DNA of 64,000 nt from Nakamurella flava (GCF_005298075.1 NZ_SZZH01000002.1:62001-126000); one strand, 5' to 3'; counted from the stretch's first letter, positions 41,946-51,476 are shown. Notes: generated by a model not told the origin, from the letters alone. Translations and numbers: made by a program.

Positions 41946-42992
41946 TCAGGGTTGGTCGCGGCGTTTGCGCCGGAGCTGGTCGACGTACACCGCGGCGATC
42001 AGGATCAGACCGATGGCCACCTGCTGCCAGAACGCCGGCACGTTCATCACCACGAACCCGTTGTTGAGCACGGTGGGGATGGACAGGCCGACCACGGTGC
42101 CGGCGACGATGCCGATGCCGCCGAACAGGCTGGTGCCGCCGAGGATGACACCGGTGATGACGGCGAGACTGTCGGTGCCGTGCCCGCCGATCGTGGTGGT
42201 GCCGTAACGGATCAGCGAGAGCATGCCGGCCAGTCCGGCCAGCGCCCCGGTGATCGCATACAGCTTGATGAGGTGGCTCTGCACGTCGATGCCGGCGCGC
42301 CGGGCGGTCTCCTCGTTGGATCCGATGATGTATGTGTGCCGGCCGAACCTGGTGTACGCCAGGATCAGTCCGCCGATCACGGCGACGATCAGGGCGATCC
42401 AGACGATCCACTTCAGGCCGAGGAAGTTCTGGGCGTTGAAGGTGCGCAGGATGCGCGGGACGGTGCGGACGTCGTTGCCGTTGGTCAGCAGGTAGGCGAC
42501 ACCCAGCGCCGCCCCGAGCGTGCCCAGCGTCGTGATGAGCGCCGGCACCTTGAGTTTGGCGATGCACCACCCGTTGAACAGACCCCACAGGACGCCGCCG
42601 CCGACGGACACCGCGAGACCGGCCAGCATGGTGCCGATCCCGTCCCCGCCCATGGCGCCCATCACCTTGGCCGCGCAGACCTGACCGAAGACCAGCACCG
42701 AACCGATTGACAGGTCGAAGCCGGCAGCGACCATCACGAAGGTGACGCCCACGGCCATCACCAGCAGGATCGCCATGTCCATGAGGATGTTCCGGGCGTT
42801 GGCGAACGTCGGGAAGCCCTGCGGCGCCATGATCGAGAAGAAGATCACCAGCAGGATCAGCACACCGGTCATCAGCAGCGGTGAGCTGCCGAAGAGCCGG
42901 CGGCGCAGTCGCCCGAACCGGTCAGAGGCACCGGCCGGACCGGACGGCGACGCGGACACCGCGCCCTGGGTGTCGGGAATGGCCTTGGTCAT
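41946..42992 (-). CDS. Sugar ABC transporter permease (RbsC type)
   Basis: 348-residue integral membrane protein with about nine to ten helices, in the BPD_transp_2 family. The conserved segment ALRYG-like is seen as GMLSLIRYGTTTIGGHGTDSLAVITGVILGGTSLFGG. Its start overlaps the stop of the ATPase gene (ATGA). It forms the channel of the importer. Confidence 0.88.
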   Translation of the reverse strand: MTKAIPDTQGAVSASPSGPAGASDRFGRLRRRLFGSSPLLMTGVLILLVIFFSIMAPQGFPTFANARNILMDMAILLVMAVGVTFVMVAAGFDLSIGSVLVFGQVCAAKVMGAMGGDGIGTMLAGLAVSVGGGVLWGLFNGWCIAKLKVPALITTLGTLGAALGVAYLLTNGNDVRTVPRILRTFNAQNFLGLKWIVWIALIVAVIGGLILAYTRFGRHTYIIGSNEETARRAGIDVQSHLIKLYAITGALAGLAGMLSLIRYGTTTIGGHGTDSLAVITGVILGGTSLFGGIGIVAGTVVGLSIPTVLNNGFVVMNVPAFWQQVAIGLILIAAVYVDQLRRKRRDQP

Positions 42993-43786
42993 GCCGCCGT
43001 CCCGTCCAGTGCACCGGTCATGGCTCCGACGAGGGTCTCCACGTCGGCCTCACCGCGTCGGTACTCGGCGACACGGCGGCCCATCCGCAGCACCTGGACC
43101 CGGTCGGACACCTGCAGCACCTCGGGCATGTTGTGGCTGATCAGCACGACGGCGACCCCCTGGTCGGCCACCCGCCGGATGACGTCGAGGACCTTGCGGG
43201 TCTGCCGGACGCCGAGCGCGGCGGTGGGTTCGTCCATGAAGACCAGGTCGTTGGCCCACATGACCGACCGGCAGATGGCCACGCTCTGGCGTTGACCACC
43301 GGACAGGGCGGCCACCGGCGCGTCCATGTCCTTGACGTCGGTACCGAGGGAGACGAAGGCCTCCAGCGCCCGCTTGCGCATCGCCGCCTTATCGATGACC
43401 CCGAGCCGGCCCAGCAGACCGGACTTCATGATCTCCCGCCCGGCGAACGTGTTCTCGGCCGGGCCGAGATCGGGCGCGAGCGCCAGGTCCTGGTAGACGG
43501 TCTCGATGCCGAGGTCCCGGGCGTGCAACGGCGACGTGAACCGGATGGACTGGCCCTTGTAGACGATGTCGCCGCCGTCGAACGACTGGACGCCGGACAG
43601 GATCTTCACCAGCGTCGACTTGCCGGCTCCGTTGTCGCCGATGAGCGCAGTCACCTCGCCGGGATGCACCGAGAAGTCGACGCCGCGCAGAACGTCGACA
43701 TGGCCGTAACTCTTGTAGATGCCCTGAGCCTCGAGCAGAGGGGTATCGCTCACGGATGCGATATGCCCGTCACCTGGCGTGTTCAC
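42989..43786 (-). CDS. Sugar ABC transporter ATP-binding protein (single-domain type)
   Basis: 265 residues with one ATPase domain: Walker A GDNGAGKST, signature LSGGQRQS, Walker B LVFMDEPTAALG and the switch His in VLISHNMPE. RbsA-type ATPases normally have two fused domains; this is the single-domain type seen in FrcA fructose importers. The first GTG (43784-43786) is used; a GTG at 43751-43753 is possible. It is the first gene of the operon. Confidence 0.87.
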   Translation of the reverse strand: MNTPGDGHIASVSDTPLLEAQGIYKSYGHVDVLRGVDFSVHPGEVTALIGDNGAGKSTLVKILSGVQSFDGGDIVYKGQSIRFTSPLHARDLGIETVYQDLALAPDLGPAENTFAGREIMKSGLLGRLGVIDKAAMRKRALEAFVSLGTDVKDMDAPVAALSGGQRQSVAICRSVMWANDLVFMDEPTAALGVRQTRKVLDVIRRVADQGVAVVLISHNMPEVLQVSDRVQVLRMGRRVAEYRRGEADVETLVGAMTGALDGTAA

Positions 43787-43842
43787 GCGGTGGATTCTGG
43801 GGCATCTCTGCGGGTTTCGGTTGACGGCTGTCCGAGTTGCGA

Positions 43843-45033
43843 TCAGCCCGTGACGGAGGACTTGGCCAGCTCCCGTTCCAGCGGGGTCCGGAACTTGGGG
43901 GTCACCCGGGTCCCCGCCAGCCAGCCGGTCAACCGTTCCGCCTCCCCGGCCACGGCCGTCCGTGCCGCCGCGCCGATGTCACGCAGCAACCGGTGGACGA
44001 CGACCCCGTCGGCCCGTTGACTCCACCCGCCGACGATCTCGCCCCGGCACCAGACGGAAGGGCCGATGTTGCCGGACCGGTCGAACAACGTGGCCCGCAG
44101 ATCCGGGCCCAGGTACCAGTCGCGGTCCTTCCAGCCCATCGGCGTCGGGTCGAGGGCGGGCAGCAGCGCCACTGCGGGGCCGCCGTCGTCGACGTCCGGC
44201 GGGAGATCGGCGAGGACGAGACCGACCTGCCCGTCGCCCAGATCGACCTCCTCGACCGGGAGCGCGGCCATGGCCCGGCGGGTATCGGTCAGGGACCAGC
44301 CGGTCCACCACGCCGCGTCGGTCGGCGTGACCGGGCCGAACCGGTCCAGGTAGCGGCGGAGCAACTCGACCCGCGCGGTGTCCGGGTCGAGTCGGGGCAG
44401 TCCGTCCGGGAACCACCGGGACATCGCCGACCAGGCGTAACGGCTGGCTGTCCAGCCGCCCCCCGGACGGCCGCGGACGATGCGCCCCTGAGCGCCGAGC
44501 ACAGTGAGCACCCGGCTGGTGATGGCGACCGCCCCGTACCGGCCGTCCGGGTCTCCGATCCGGGTGCCCAGTCGCGGCTCGTGGCCGACCAGGGCGGTGG
44601 CGGTGGCGTCGCCGTCGGTGACCAGCCGTTCGACGACCGCGTCCTCCACGTCGGCCAGCCAGCGATCCGCCGCGGGCACGACGGGCGCCAGGTCCTTGAC
44701 CAGCGACCGGCGGATGCGGACCGCGACGGCGTCGGCACTGGAGTGCTGGACGATGGGGGCCAGGGCCCGCGGGACGATGAACAACGTCCGCCGCATCCCC
44801 ATCATCCGGACGAGATCGCGGCGCCCGTAGAGACTTTCGGCCAGCTCATGCCCGCCGGTGCCCGGTCGGCGGGCCGCGACCGACAGGTGGACGCTGGCCG
44901 GGTCGGTGGCGTGCAGGGCGACGAGATCATCGACCAGCTCGACGATCCCACCGCCGAACGGCCGGCCGACGTGCTGGCGCGCGACGAGCGCCCGACGGCG
45001 ATCGGCGACGGTGATCCGACGGCGGGCGGTCAT
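43843..45033 (-). CDS. Winged-helix DNA-binding domain protein (AlkZ/YcaQ-like)
   Basis: 396 residues of the winged-helix family related to the DNA glycosylases AlkX/YcaQ and AlkZ. Motifs are VALHATDPASVHLSV, LVRMMGMRRTLFIVP, RYLDRFGPVTPTDAAWWTGWS and LLPALDPTPMGWKDRDWYLG. Members are implicated in DNA repair of interstrand crosslinks. The start at 45033 (MTARRRITVADRR) is chosen over an upstream extension of 13 codons. Confidence 0.78.
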   Translation of the reverse strand: MTARRRITVADRRRALVARQHVGRPFGGGIVELVDDLVALHATDPASVHLSVAARRPGTGGHELAESLYGRRDLVRMMGMRRTLFIVPRALAPIVQHSSADAVAVRIRRSLVKDLAPVVPAADRWLADVEDAVVERLVTDGDATATALVGHEPRLGTRIGDPDGRYGAVAITSRVLTVLGAQGRIVRGRPGGGWTASRYAWSAMSRWFPDGLPRLDPDTARVELLRRYLDRFGPVTPTDAAWWTGWSLTDTRRAMAALPVEEVDLGDGQVGLVLADLPPDVDDGGPAVALLPALDPTPMGWKDRDWYLGPDLRATLFDRSGNIGPSVWCRGEIVGGWSQRADGVVVHRLLRDIGAAARTAVAGEAERLTGWLAGTRVTPKFRTPLERELAKSSVTG

Positions 45034-45231
45034 GCGTGGCGTGGCCCCATACCGTCGATGGTGACACTTCACGGAGCGTCACCGGTCGTTGACCCGAGAC
45101 CCGGTCGTGCTGCGCTCGGCCACCGTTTGACCACGGCTTGTGGTCACGGATGCCCGGATCGGGTTACGCTGAGCATCCAGCCGTATCCGCCGTTGTCACT
45201 CGATCAACGGACCGACCGCCAAGGAGGGCGC

Positions 45232-45597
45232 GTGACCACGTCCCCCACGCTGTTCGAGGCCCTGGGCGGCACGCCCGCGCTGAAGGCCGCCGTCGACGAC
45301 TTCTACCGCCGCGTGGTGGCCGATCCCGAGCTGGCGCCGTGGTTCGCGGACGTCGACATGGGCGCGTTGCGCCGCCACCAGGTGCTGTTCCTGTCCGCCG
45401 CGACCGGCGGCCCCGCCGCCTATGACGGCCGTGACATGGAGCTGGCCCACCGAGGGCTGGGCATCACCGACGCCGCCTTCGACCGGGTCGCCGGGCACCT
45501 GCGCGACACCCTGATCTCCCTCGGCGTCGACGAACCGACGACCCAGACCGTCCTCGGAGCCATCGGCCCGCTGCGCGCACCCATCGTGCAGGCCTGA
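45232..45597 (+). CDS. Group I truncated haemoglobin (trHbN-like)
   Basis: 121-residue haem protein. The sequence LFEALGGTPALKAAVDDFYRRVVADPEL includes the B10 tyrosine (Y25), and the proximal haem histidine is H73 in DMELAHRGLG. Group I truncated globins detoxify nitric oxide to nitrate or bind oxygen. The GTG at 45232 follows AAGGAGG at ideal spacing. Only nine bases separate it from a flavohaemoglobin gene; the pair is probably an operon. Confidence 0.9.
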   Translation: MTTSPTLFEALGGTPALKAAVDDFYRRVVADPELAPWFADVDMGALRRHQVLFLSAATGGPAAYDGRDMELAHRGLGITDAAFDRVAGHLRDTLISLGVDEPTTQTVLGAIGPLRAPIVQA

Positions 45598-45606
45598 ACT
45601 TCACTG

Positions 45607-46746
45607 ATGGCCGACATCGACACCGCTGCCCTGCAGCGCAGTTTCGCCGCGGTCGCCGCCCACGGTCCCGACGAGGTCGCCCAGTACTTCTACAGCTACC
45701 TGTTCCTGCGCTACCCCGAGACCCGGGAGATGTTTCCGCCGGGCATGGCCCGGCAGCGTGACCGGCTCGTCGGCGCCCTGGTCCGCATCGTCACCCAGGT
45801 CGACCAGCTCGACGAGCTCGTGCCCTATCTGCAGGACCTCGGCCGTGACCACCGCAAGTTCGGGGCCCTGTCGGCCCACTATCCGGCGGTCGGCGAGGCG
45901 CTGCTGGCCGCGCTCGCGCACTTCAGTGGCCCGAGCTGGACCCCCGAGCTGGCCGCCCAGTGGTCCGCGGCCTACGGCCTGGTCGCGGCGACCATGAGCG
46001 GAGCCGCCGAGCAGGTCGCCGCGGACGAGCCGGCCTGGTGGGACGCCGAGGTGCTGGAGGTCGACCGCCGCACGTTCGACATCGCCGTACTGCGGGTCCG
46101 CACGGACCAACCCGTCCCCTACCTCGCCGGCCAGTCGGTGTCGGTGGAGCCGACCGAACGACGCCCCCGCGAATGGCGGTTCTACACCCCCGCGGTCGCC
46201 CCGGGGGGCCTGGAGATCGAGCTGCACGCCCGGCTGCTGCCCGGCGGCCCGGTGTCGACGGCGCTGGTCCGGTCGGTGGACAAGGGCGATGCCCTGCGTA
46301 TCGGGCCGCCGTTCGGGCGGATGGTGCTCGACCCCGCCGACCGTCGGCCCGTCGTGATGATCGCGGGCAGTACCGGCCTGGCCCCGATGAAGGCGTTCGT
46401 CGACCAGCTCGGCCGGTGGGCGGCCGAGTCCGCGAACCCGCCACGGCCGGTCGAGCTGTTCTTCGGCGCCCGCAGCCGCCGCGAGGACTACGACGCGGCC
46501 GATCTGGCCGCCCTGGCCGGCCGGTACGACTGGCTCACGGTGACCACCGTCATCAGCGACGACATCCGTTGGACCGGACCCCGCGGCCTGGTCGGGGAGG
46601 TCGCGGTGGAGCGGGTCCGCGACTGGCCGGCGCACGAGGTGTTCGTCTGCGGATCGCCCGAGATGGTCGCGACCACCCGGGATCTGCTCGCCGCCGCGGG
46701 AGCGCCACCGGAGCAGGTGCACAGCGAAGAGTTCGGACAGGCCTGA
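45607..46746 (+). CDS. Flavohaemoglobin (globin plus FAD/NAD reductase)
   Basis: 379 residues. The globin domain (about 1-135) has H82 in GRDHRKFGA as likely proximal ligand. The ferredoxin-reductase-like FAD domain has EWRFYTP, and the NAD domain IAGSTGLAPMKAF and HEVFVCGSPEMV. It oxidises NO using NAD(P)H. It resembles the divergent type of flavohaemoglobin known from mycobacteria more than the E. coli type. It follows the truncated globin by nine bases. Confidence 0.88.
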   Translation: MADIDTAALQRSFAAVAAHGPDEVAQYFYSYLFLRYPETREMFPPGMARQRDRLVGALVRIVTQVDQLDELVPYLQDLGRDHRKFGALSAHYPAVGEALLAALAHFSGPSWTPELAAQWSAAYGLVAATMSGAAEQVAADEPAWWDAEVLEVDRRTFDIAVLRVRTDQPVPYLAGQSVSVEPTERRPREWRFYTPAVAPGGLEIELHARLLPGGPVSTALVRSVDKGDALRIGPPFGRMVLDPADRRPVVMIAGSTGLAPMKAFVDQLGRWAAESANPPRPVELFFGARSRREDYDAADLAALAGRYDWLTVTTVISDDIRWTGPRGLVGEVAVERVRDWPAHEVFVCGSPEMVATTRDLLAAAGAPPEQVHSEEFGQA

Positions 46747-46798
46747 TGCCGGGCCACATCCAGTTCCATCAGGTCGGGGATCCAGCGGGAGGCTTGCG

Positions 46799-47665
46799 AT
46801 GACGAGTGCCATTCACCCGGACGGCGCGCCCGGAACCGGCGCACCGATCACCGGTCGGGACATCCACACGGTGACGTTCGCGGGCGCCAAGGGCCGCAAC
46901 CAGGGATACGACACCGAGGAGGTCGACGCCTTCCTGGAGCGCTGCGCCGACGGTGTCGAACGCCTGCACGCCGACCTCGCCGCCGCCCGGGCCGAGATCG
47001 CCCAGCTCCGCGACAAGATGGACCGGGACAGCCGGAGCACGGAGGTCGAGCAGGCCATCAGCGTGCTCACCACCGCGCAGCAGACCGCGGACCAGACCGT
47101 GGCGGACGCCGACGACTACAGCCGCCGCGTGATGGCCGAGGCGCAGAGCACCTACGAGGACGCCCGCCGCAACGCCGCCGTGCTGGAGCAGGAGGCCGAG
47201 GAGAAGGCGCGCGCCGTCTACGACGAGGCCCTGCAGCGCGCCGTCAGCATCAGCCGCGAGAACGCCGACTATGTCGAGCTTCTCGAGCAGAACGCGGCCG
47301 CGGCCCAGCAGCGGCTCGAACAGCAGACCATGTACCTGCGCACCCTGCGGGACAGCACCCGGACGCAGATGGAGTCGTTCCTGGAGGGGCTGCTCGACCA
47401 TCTGGCCACCGAGTACGGCAAGGCCGATCCGGCCGCCGCGCAGGCCGCCTCCCCCGCGTCGACCCGATCCGGAGCACGGCGGGGCCGGCGGCGCACCGCC
47501 GAGCGGGCGGCGCTGGCCCGGGGTGCGGCCGGCCGCAACGGTTCCCGACCCAGCACCGAGGCCTCGACGGTCACGGCCGGCCGCAGCAGCTCGCCGGCCG
47601 CCCCGCGGGCGACGCCGACGGTCCTGCCCCAACAGCGCGGCCCGGTCGACCCCTACGGCCGCTGA
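46799..47665 (+). CDS. DivIVA-like coiled-coil protein
   Basis: 288 residues: a DivIVA domain (HTVTFAGAKGRNQGYDTEEVDAFLERC), a long coiled coil (about 45-200) rich in Glu, Ala and Arg, and a basic Ala/Arg/Ser tail. DivIVA/Wag31-like proteins bind curved membrane at cell poles or septa. It lacks the usual cell-wall cluster neighbours, so it is a paralogue rather than wag31 itself. It overlaps the convergent tetR by 13 bases. Confidence 0.82.
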   Translation: MTSAIHPDGAPGTGAPITGRDIHTVTFAGAKGRNQGYDTEEVDAFLERCADGVERLHADLAAARAEIAQLRDKMDRDSRSTEVEQAISVLTTAQQTADQTVADADDYSRRVMAEAQSTYEDARRNAAVLEQEAEEKARAVYDEALQRAVSISRENADYVELLEQNAAAAQQRLEQQTMYLRTLRDSTRTQMESFLEGLLDHLATEYGKADPAAAQAASPASTRSGARRGRRRTAERAALARGAAGRNGSRPSTEASTVTAGRSSSPAAPRATPTVLPQQRGPVDPYGR

Positions 47666-48330
47666 CTCCCTACTCCGGCGACGGGGTCGAGCAGTGACGT
47701 GCTGAGGATGCTGTCGAGCCAGTCGGCGTAGGCGGTCAGCGCCCACCCCCGCTGGTGGACCAGCAAGTCGTAGACCTCCACCGCGGTACACGTCCAGAGC
47801 ACGTCACGCGCATACTCGACGTCGACTCCCGCCGCCAGACAGCCGGTCTCGGCCAGGTGCCGGGCGAACATCGTCATGCCGGCCAGCCGCTCGTCCTGCA
47901 CCTGGGCCCACAACCGGGCGACCGCCGGGTCGGCCTCGGCGCCGTTGCGCAGCACCAGCTGGATGCCGGCCGACCGCGATGCCCGCTCGGCGGCTCCCTG
48001 GACGTAGAGCCGCATCTTCCGGCGGGCGTCGGGTTCCTGCTGAATGCGGTGCACCTCAGGGCGGTCGGCCACCGGTACGGGTTCGTCGTCCCCGGCGATG
48101 GTGACGTCGAAGACCTCCTTGACCAGGGCCGCCTTGGACCCGAACGCCTTGTAGACGCTCTCGGCGGAGACACCGGCCCGCCGGGCGACCGCGGCCATCG
48201 ACGTGCCGGTGAATCCGGACTGCTCCAGCAATTCCCGGGCGGCGGCGACGATCGCCCGACGGGTCGACCGGGCCTTCTCCTGACGGCCACTGCCGTCGTA
48301 GCTCCGGCGCCCGCCCTTGACGTCAGCCAC
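47653..48330 (-). CDS. TetR-family transcriptional regulator
   Basis: 225 residues with an N-terminal TetR HTH (TRRAIVAAARELLEQSGFTGTSMAAVARRAGVSAESVYKAFGSK) and a helical ligand-binding domain. The GTG at 48328-48330 has GGAGGG at good spacing and is preferred over an ATG at 48369, which would sit in the palindromic operator. It is divergent from a SnoaL-like gene that it probably controls. Confidence 0.88.
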   Translation of the reverse strand: MADVKGGRRSYDGSGRQEKARSTRRAIVAAARELLEQSGFTGTSMAAVARRAGVSAESVYKAFGSKAALVKEVFDVTIAGDDEPVPVADRPEVHRIQQEPDARRKMRLYVQGAAERASRSAGIQLVLRNGAEADPAVARLWAQVQDERLAGMTMFARHLAETGCLAAGVDVEYARDVLWTCTAVEVYDLLVHQRGWALTAYADWLDSILSTSLLDPVAGVGSQRP

Positions 48331-48348
48331 CCGAGCCCTCCATCCTCT

Positions 48349-48373
48349 TTGGATACAGTCGGACTGCATCGAA
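48349..48373. promoter_or_regulatory. Likely TetR operator
   Basis: The palindrome TTGGATACAGTC-G-GACTGCATCGAA has two mismatches in twelve per arm. It sits between the tetR start and the divergent gene, where a repressor would block both promoters. Confidence 0.55.
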
Positions 48374-48386
48374 AGGCGGACCCGTC

Positions 48387-48950
48387 ATGGCGACCACCCC
48401 CGTACCCCCGACCACCGCGGATCCGCTCCTCCGCGCAGCTGCCCTGCGCAGCATCGCGATCATGGCCGACGGGGACCGGGCCGCGTTCGACCGGGTCATC
48501 GCCGACGGAGCCGTGAACCACGAGGCCGCGAGTGAACCACCCGCGGCCCGGGTCGGCGGCCCCGCCGGCTTCCACGCCACTGCCCTGTGGTTGCGGGGCG
48601 CCTTCGCCGACCTCGGCCACCGGATCGACCACGTCGTGACGGACGGCGATCTTGTCGTCGTCGACACCACCATGAGCGGGCGGCATGTCGGCCCGTTCGC
48701 CGTCTTCACCCCGGACGGTGACGTGGACCAGGTGTGGGCGCCGACCGGCCGGACGTTCGCGGTCAAGCAGACCCACTGGCTGCGCGTCCGCGTGACCGAC
48801 GGCCAGGCCCGGGTGACCGAGCACTGGGCGGTGCGGGACGACCTCGGACAGGGCCGCCAGCTGGGCTGGGTCCCGCCCACCCCGCTCTACCTACTGCGCT
48901 GCGCCCGGGCGAAGCGCCGGGCTCTCCGGACGCCGGCCGCGGTCAGCTGA
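48387..48950 (+). CDS. SnoaL-like polyketide cyclase-fold enzyme
   Basis: 187 residues of the SnoaL/NTF2-like family (RAAALRSIAIMADGDRAAFDRVIADGAVNHEA, then FAVFTPDG and ARVTEHWAVRDDLG). Functions vary widely across the family (cyclases, hydrolases, or non-catalytic). It is the probable target of the divergent TetR regulator and shares its operator. The last eight bases overlap the convergent MFS gene. Confidence 0.72.
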   Translation: MATTPVPPTTADPLLRAAALRSIAIMADGDRAAFDRVIADGAVNHEAASEPPAARVGGPAGFHATALWLRGAFADLGHRIDHVVTDGDLVVVDTTMSGRHVGPFAVFTPDGDVDQVWAPTGRTFAVKQTHWLRVRVTDGQARVTEHWAVRDDLGQGRQLGWVPPTPLYLLRCARAKRRALRTPAAVS

Positions 48951-50325
48951 CCGACGGCAGGTCCGCCGAGGACGCCCGCGACCCGGCCGCCGCGTCCCGT
49001 TCGCCCCGCTCGACGTCGACCTTCCACAGCACCAGCCCGCCGGCGAGGAAGAAGACGACCAGGATGCCGATGGCACTGCGGTAGGACCCGGTCCACTGCA
49101 GGACCAGGGTGAAGACGAGCGATCCGATCCAGGCCGTGCCCTGCGCGCCCAACCCGTAGAGGCCGAAGTACTCGGCCTCCCGGTCCCGCGGGATGATCTT
49201 GGAGTACAGCGACCGGGACAACGCCTGGGTCCCCGCGATCACCAGCGCGATGAGGCCGGTCATCAGATAGAAGGCGATCGGACTGTCGGCCGGCACCAGC
49301 ACCCCGTACAGGCAGACGAGCACCCACACCACCAGCGAGCCGAGGATGGTGCGCTTCGTCCCGGCCCGGTCGGCGATCCGCGCCATGACCAGCGAGCCGA
49401 GCACCCCGACCACGTTGAGCACGAGAACACCGACGACGATGACACTCTGGCTCAACCGGAGCTCGGACGAGGCGAAGGTGGAGGCCAGCGAGAAGATCGT
49501 GCCGATGCCGTCCTTGTAGAGCAGGAACGCCAGCAGGAACAGGAAGGTCATCGGATAGCGGGGCGCCTGCCGGGCCGTCGCGGCCAGCGAACCGACGGAG
49601 GCCCGGACCGCCGGGCCGAGGTCCAACGGCTCCCGGGGCCGACGATCGCGGAGCCGGGCCATCGGGATGCCCAGCCACAGGGCCCACCACAGACCGGCGG
49701 TCAGCAGACAGAGCCGGACCGCGGTCTCGGTGGACATCCCCGTGTACCGCGGCAGCAGCGCCACCATGGCCAGGTTGATGCCGAGCATGACCGCGCCCGA
49801 CGCGTACCCGAAGGCCCATCCGGCCGCGGACACCCGATCGCGCTCGTCGACGGTCGCAATGTCCGGCAGGAACGAGTTGTAGACGACCCCGGCGCACTGG
49901 TACGCGGCCGAGGCGACGATGGTCAGCAGACCGCCCAGGACGTAACGGGTGTCGGCGACGAGGAAGAAGGCCATGGTCGACACGGCACCGATCCCGGCCA
50001 GCGCCCCGAGCAGCACCCGCTTGTGCGGGGTCCGGTCGGCCACCGCGCCGATGACCAGCATGAGCGGGAGGGCGATCAGCGTGGCCGCGGTGACCACCGC
50101 CGGATAAAAGGCCTCGGGCCGCAGCGCGATCCCGAGTACGGAGATCCGGCCGTCCGGTTGGTCGGCGGCGGCGGTCTGGGCGATACCGGTGAGGAACGGT
50201 CCGAGCATCACCCCGAGGACCGTGGTGATGAACGTCGACCAGGCCCAGTCGAACATCTTCCAGCCGAACTGTTCCCGTCGGCGGGCCGGCAGGTCGGCCT
50301 GCGGGCCGGGCGGCAGGAGGTTCAT
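48943..50325 (-). CDS. MFS transporter, UMF1/Atg22-like family
   Basis: 460-residue membrane protein with about twelve helices. Family phrases are FGWKMFDWAWSTFITTVLGVMLGPFL, ADRTPHKRVLLG, CAGVVYNSFLPDIA and EYFGLYGLGAQGTAWIG, as in vacuole effluxer Atg22-like permeases. The substrate is unknown. Its ATG overlaps the stop codon of the glycerophosphodiesterase gene, so they are coupled. Confidence 0.82.
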   Translation of the reverse strand: MNLLPPGPQADLPARRREQFGWKMFDWAWSTFITTVLGVMLGPFLTGIAQTAAADQPDGRISVLGIALRPEAFYPAVVTAATLIALPLMLVIGAVADRTPHKRVLLGALAGIGAVSTMAFFLVADTRYVLGGLLTIVASAAYQCAGVVYNSFLPDIATVDERDRVSAAGWAFGYASGAVMLGINLAMVALLPRYTGMSTETAVRLCLLTAGLWWALWLGIPMARLRDRRPREPLDLGPAVRASVGSLAATARQAPRYPMTFLFLLAFLLYKDGIGTIFSLASTFASSELRLSQSVIVVGVLVLNVVGVLGSLVMARIADRAGTKRTILGSLVVWVLVCLYGVLVPADSPIAFYLMTGLIALVIAGTQALSRSLYSKIIPRDREAEYFGLYGLGAQGTAWIGSLVFTLVLQWTGSYRSAIGILVVFFLAGGLVLWKVDVERGERDAAAGSRASSADLPSVS

Positions 50326-51080
50326 CGGGCGACCGGGAACGGCTGGAAACCCTCGAAGATGACCGTGTCGGCCCAGTCGGCCGCATCCACCGCGGCCAGC
50401 GGCGAGGTCACCGTCCAGAGCAGAACGGGGACCGGATGTTTGCGGTGCAGGGTGACCATCAGCGGGCCCTGCACCGTCTCGAGGTCGAGCGCGAGGAAGT
50501 CGGGACGCACTGCCGAGATCAGCGGCAGCCGGCCGACCACGTAGCGCTGCACCGCCGAGTACTCCGCCGCCGGCAACCGGCCGCCGATCAGCCCGGTCGG
50601 CTCCGGACGCAGCCGCCGGACCCGGCGGGCGACCAGTGGGTGGAAGCTCATGAAGGCCACCCGGACGGCCGCGTCCGAGGCGGCCACGGCAGCGGCCACG
50701 GTGTCGACGAGCCGACGCCAGTCCCGGGCCGGTTTCAGTTCGATCAGCAGCCCCGGTCCCCCACGCGCGGCGCTCAGGGCTTCATCCAGGGTGGGGATGC
50801 GGGCGTCGGTCCCGAGCAGTCGCAGGCCGCTGATTTCCTTGCGACTGAGGTCCTCGACCCGCAGGGGGACACCGGCCAGGCGGCGTAGTTCCGGGTCGTG
50901 CACGACGACGGGCACGCCGTCGGCGGTGAGCTGGACGTCGATCTCGGCGACGTATCCGGCCGCCCGGGCGGCAGCGACGGCCGGGGCGGTGTTCTCGACG
51001 ACGTCCGGACCGTGCAGGCCCCGGTGGGCGACGGGCCCGGCGACGAGCCACGACACGTCCCGGGATGAGCTGTGCGCCAC
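50322..51080 (-). CDS. Glycerophosphodiester phosphodiesterase
   Basis: 252 residues of the GDPD TIM-barrel family: catalytic AHRGLHGPDVVENTAPA, metal-binding EIDVQLTADGVPVVVHDPELRR, and LLIELKPARDW. It hydrolyses glycerophosphodiesters to glycerol 3-phosphate and an alcohol. The GTG at 51078-51080 has GGGGGGA at good spacing. The downstream MFS permease overlaps its stop codon and might carry the substrate or product. Confidence 0.87.
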   Translation of the reverse strand: MAHSSSRDVSWLVAGPVAHRGLHGPDVVENTAPAVAAARAAGYVAEIDVQLTADGVPVVVHDPELRRLAGVPLRVEDLSRKEISGLRLLGTDARIPTLDEALSAARGGPGLLIELKPARDWRRLVDTVAAAVAASDAAVRVAFMSFHPLVARRVRRLRPEPTGLIGGRLPAAEYSAVQRYVVGRLPLISAVRPDFLALDLETVQGPLMVTLHRKHPVPVLLWTVTSPLAAVDAADWADTVIFEGFQPFPVAR

Positions 51081-51178
51081 TGTGTTCCCCCCAGAGCAGG
51101 TGCGACGGGCGGACCGTAACACCGGTACGCCGGCGCGCGTGGGACGGGCGCGCCCACCTTCCCCGTTCGGGGGTCGGC

Positions 51179-51364
51179 TCAGGAGCCGACGGCGGCGGAC
51201 AGGTGGTCCGCGACGTCGACGACGTGCAGCAGCGTGGCGGAGTGACCATGCAGCACGTGGTGGATCTCGGCGGTGGCCAGTCCGATCACGAGGACGCAGA
51301 TCACGGCGGCGAAGACGACGGCGACGCCGACACGAACGATCTGGGCACGGACGGTGAGTTCCAT
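51179..51364 (-). CDS. Small single-pass membrane protein
   Basis: 61 residues: VRVGVAVVFAAVICVLVIGLATA spans the membrane, and a His-rich stretch (EIHHVLHGHSATLLHVVDVADH) follows outside or inside. The ATG at 51364 has GGGAGA at good spacing. The histidine cluster could bind a metal; no function is known. Confidence 0.55.
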   Translation of the reverse strand: MELTVRAQIVRVGVAVVFAAVICVLVIGLATAEIHHVLHGHSATLLHVVDVADHLSAAVGS

Positions 51365-51476
51365 GGCGTTCTCCCTGCTGATGGACCCCCCACGCTGGGG
51401 ATCCGGACAGGTCTCACTCTCGGCCGCTCGACCTCCGAGTCCCCTCGGGTGATCTGGTGACGCAGGGATGGAAAAC

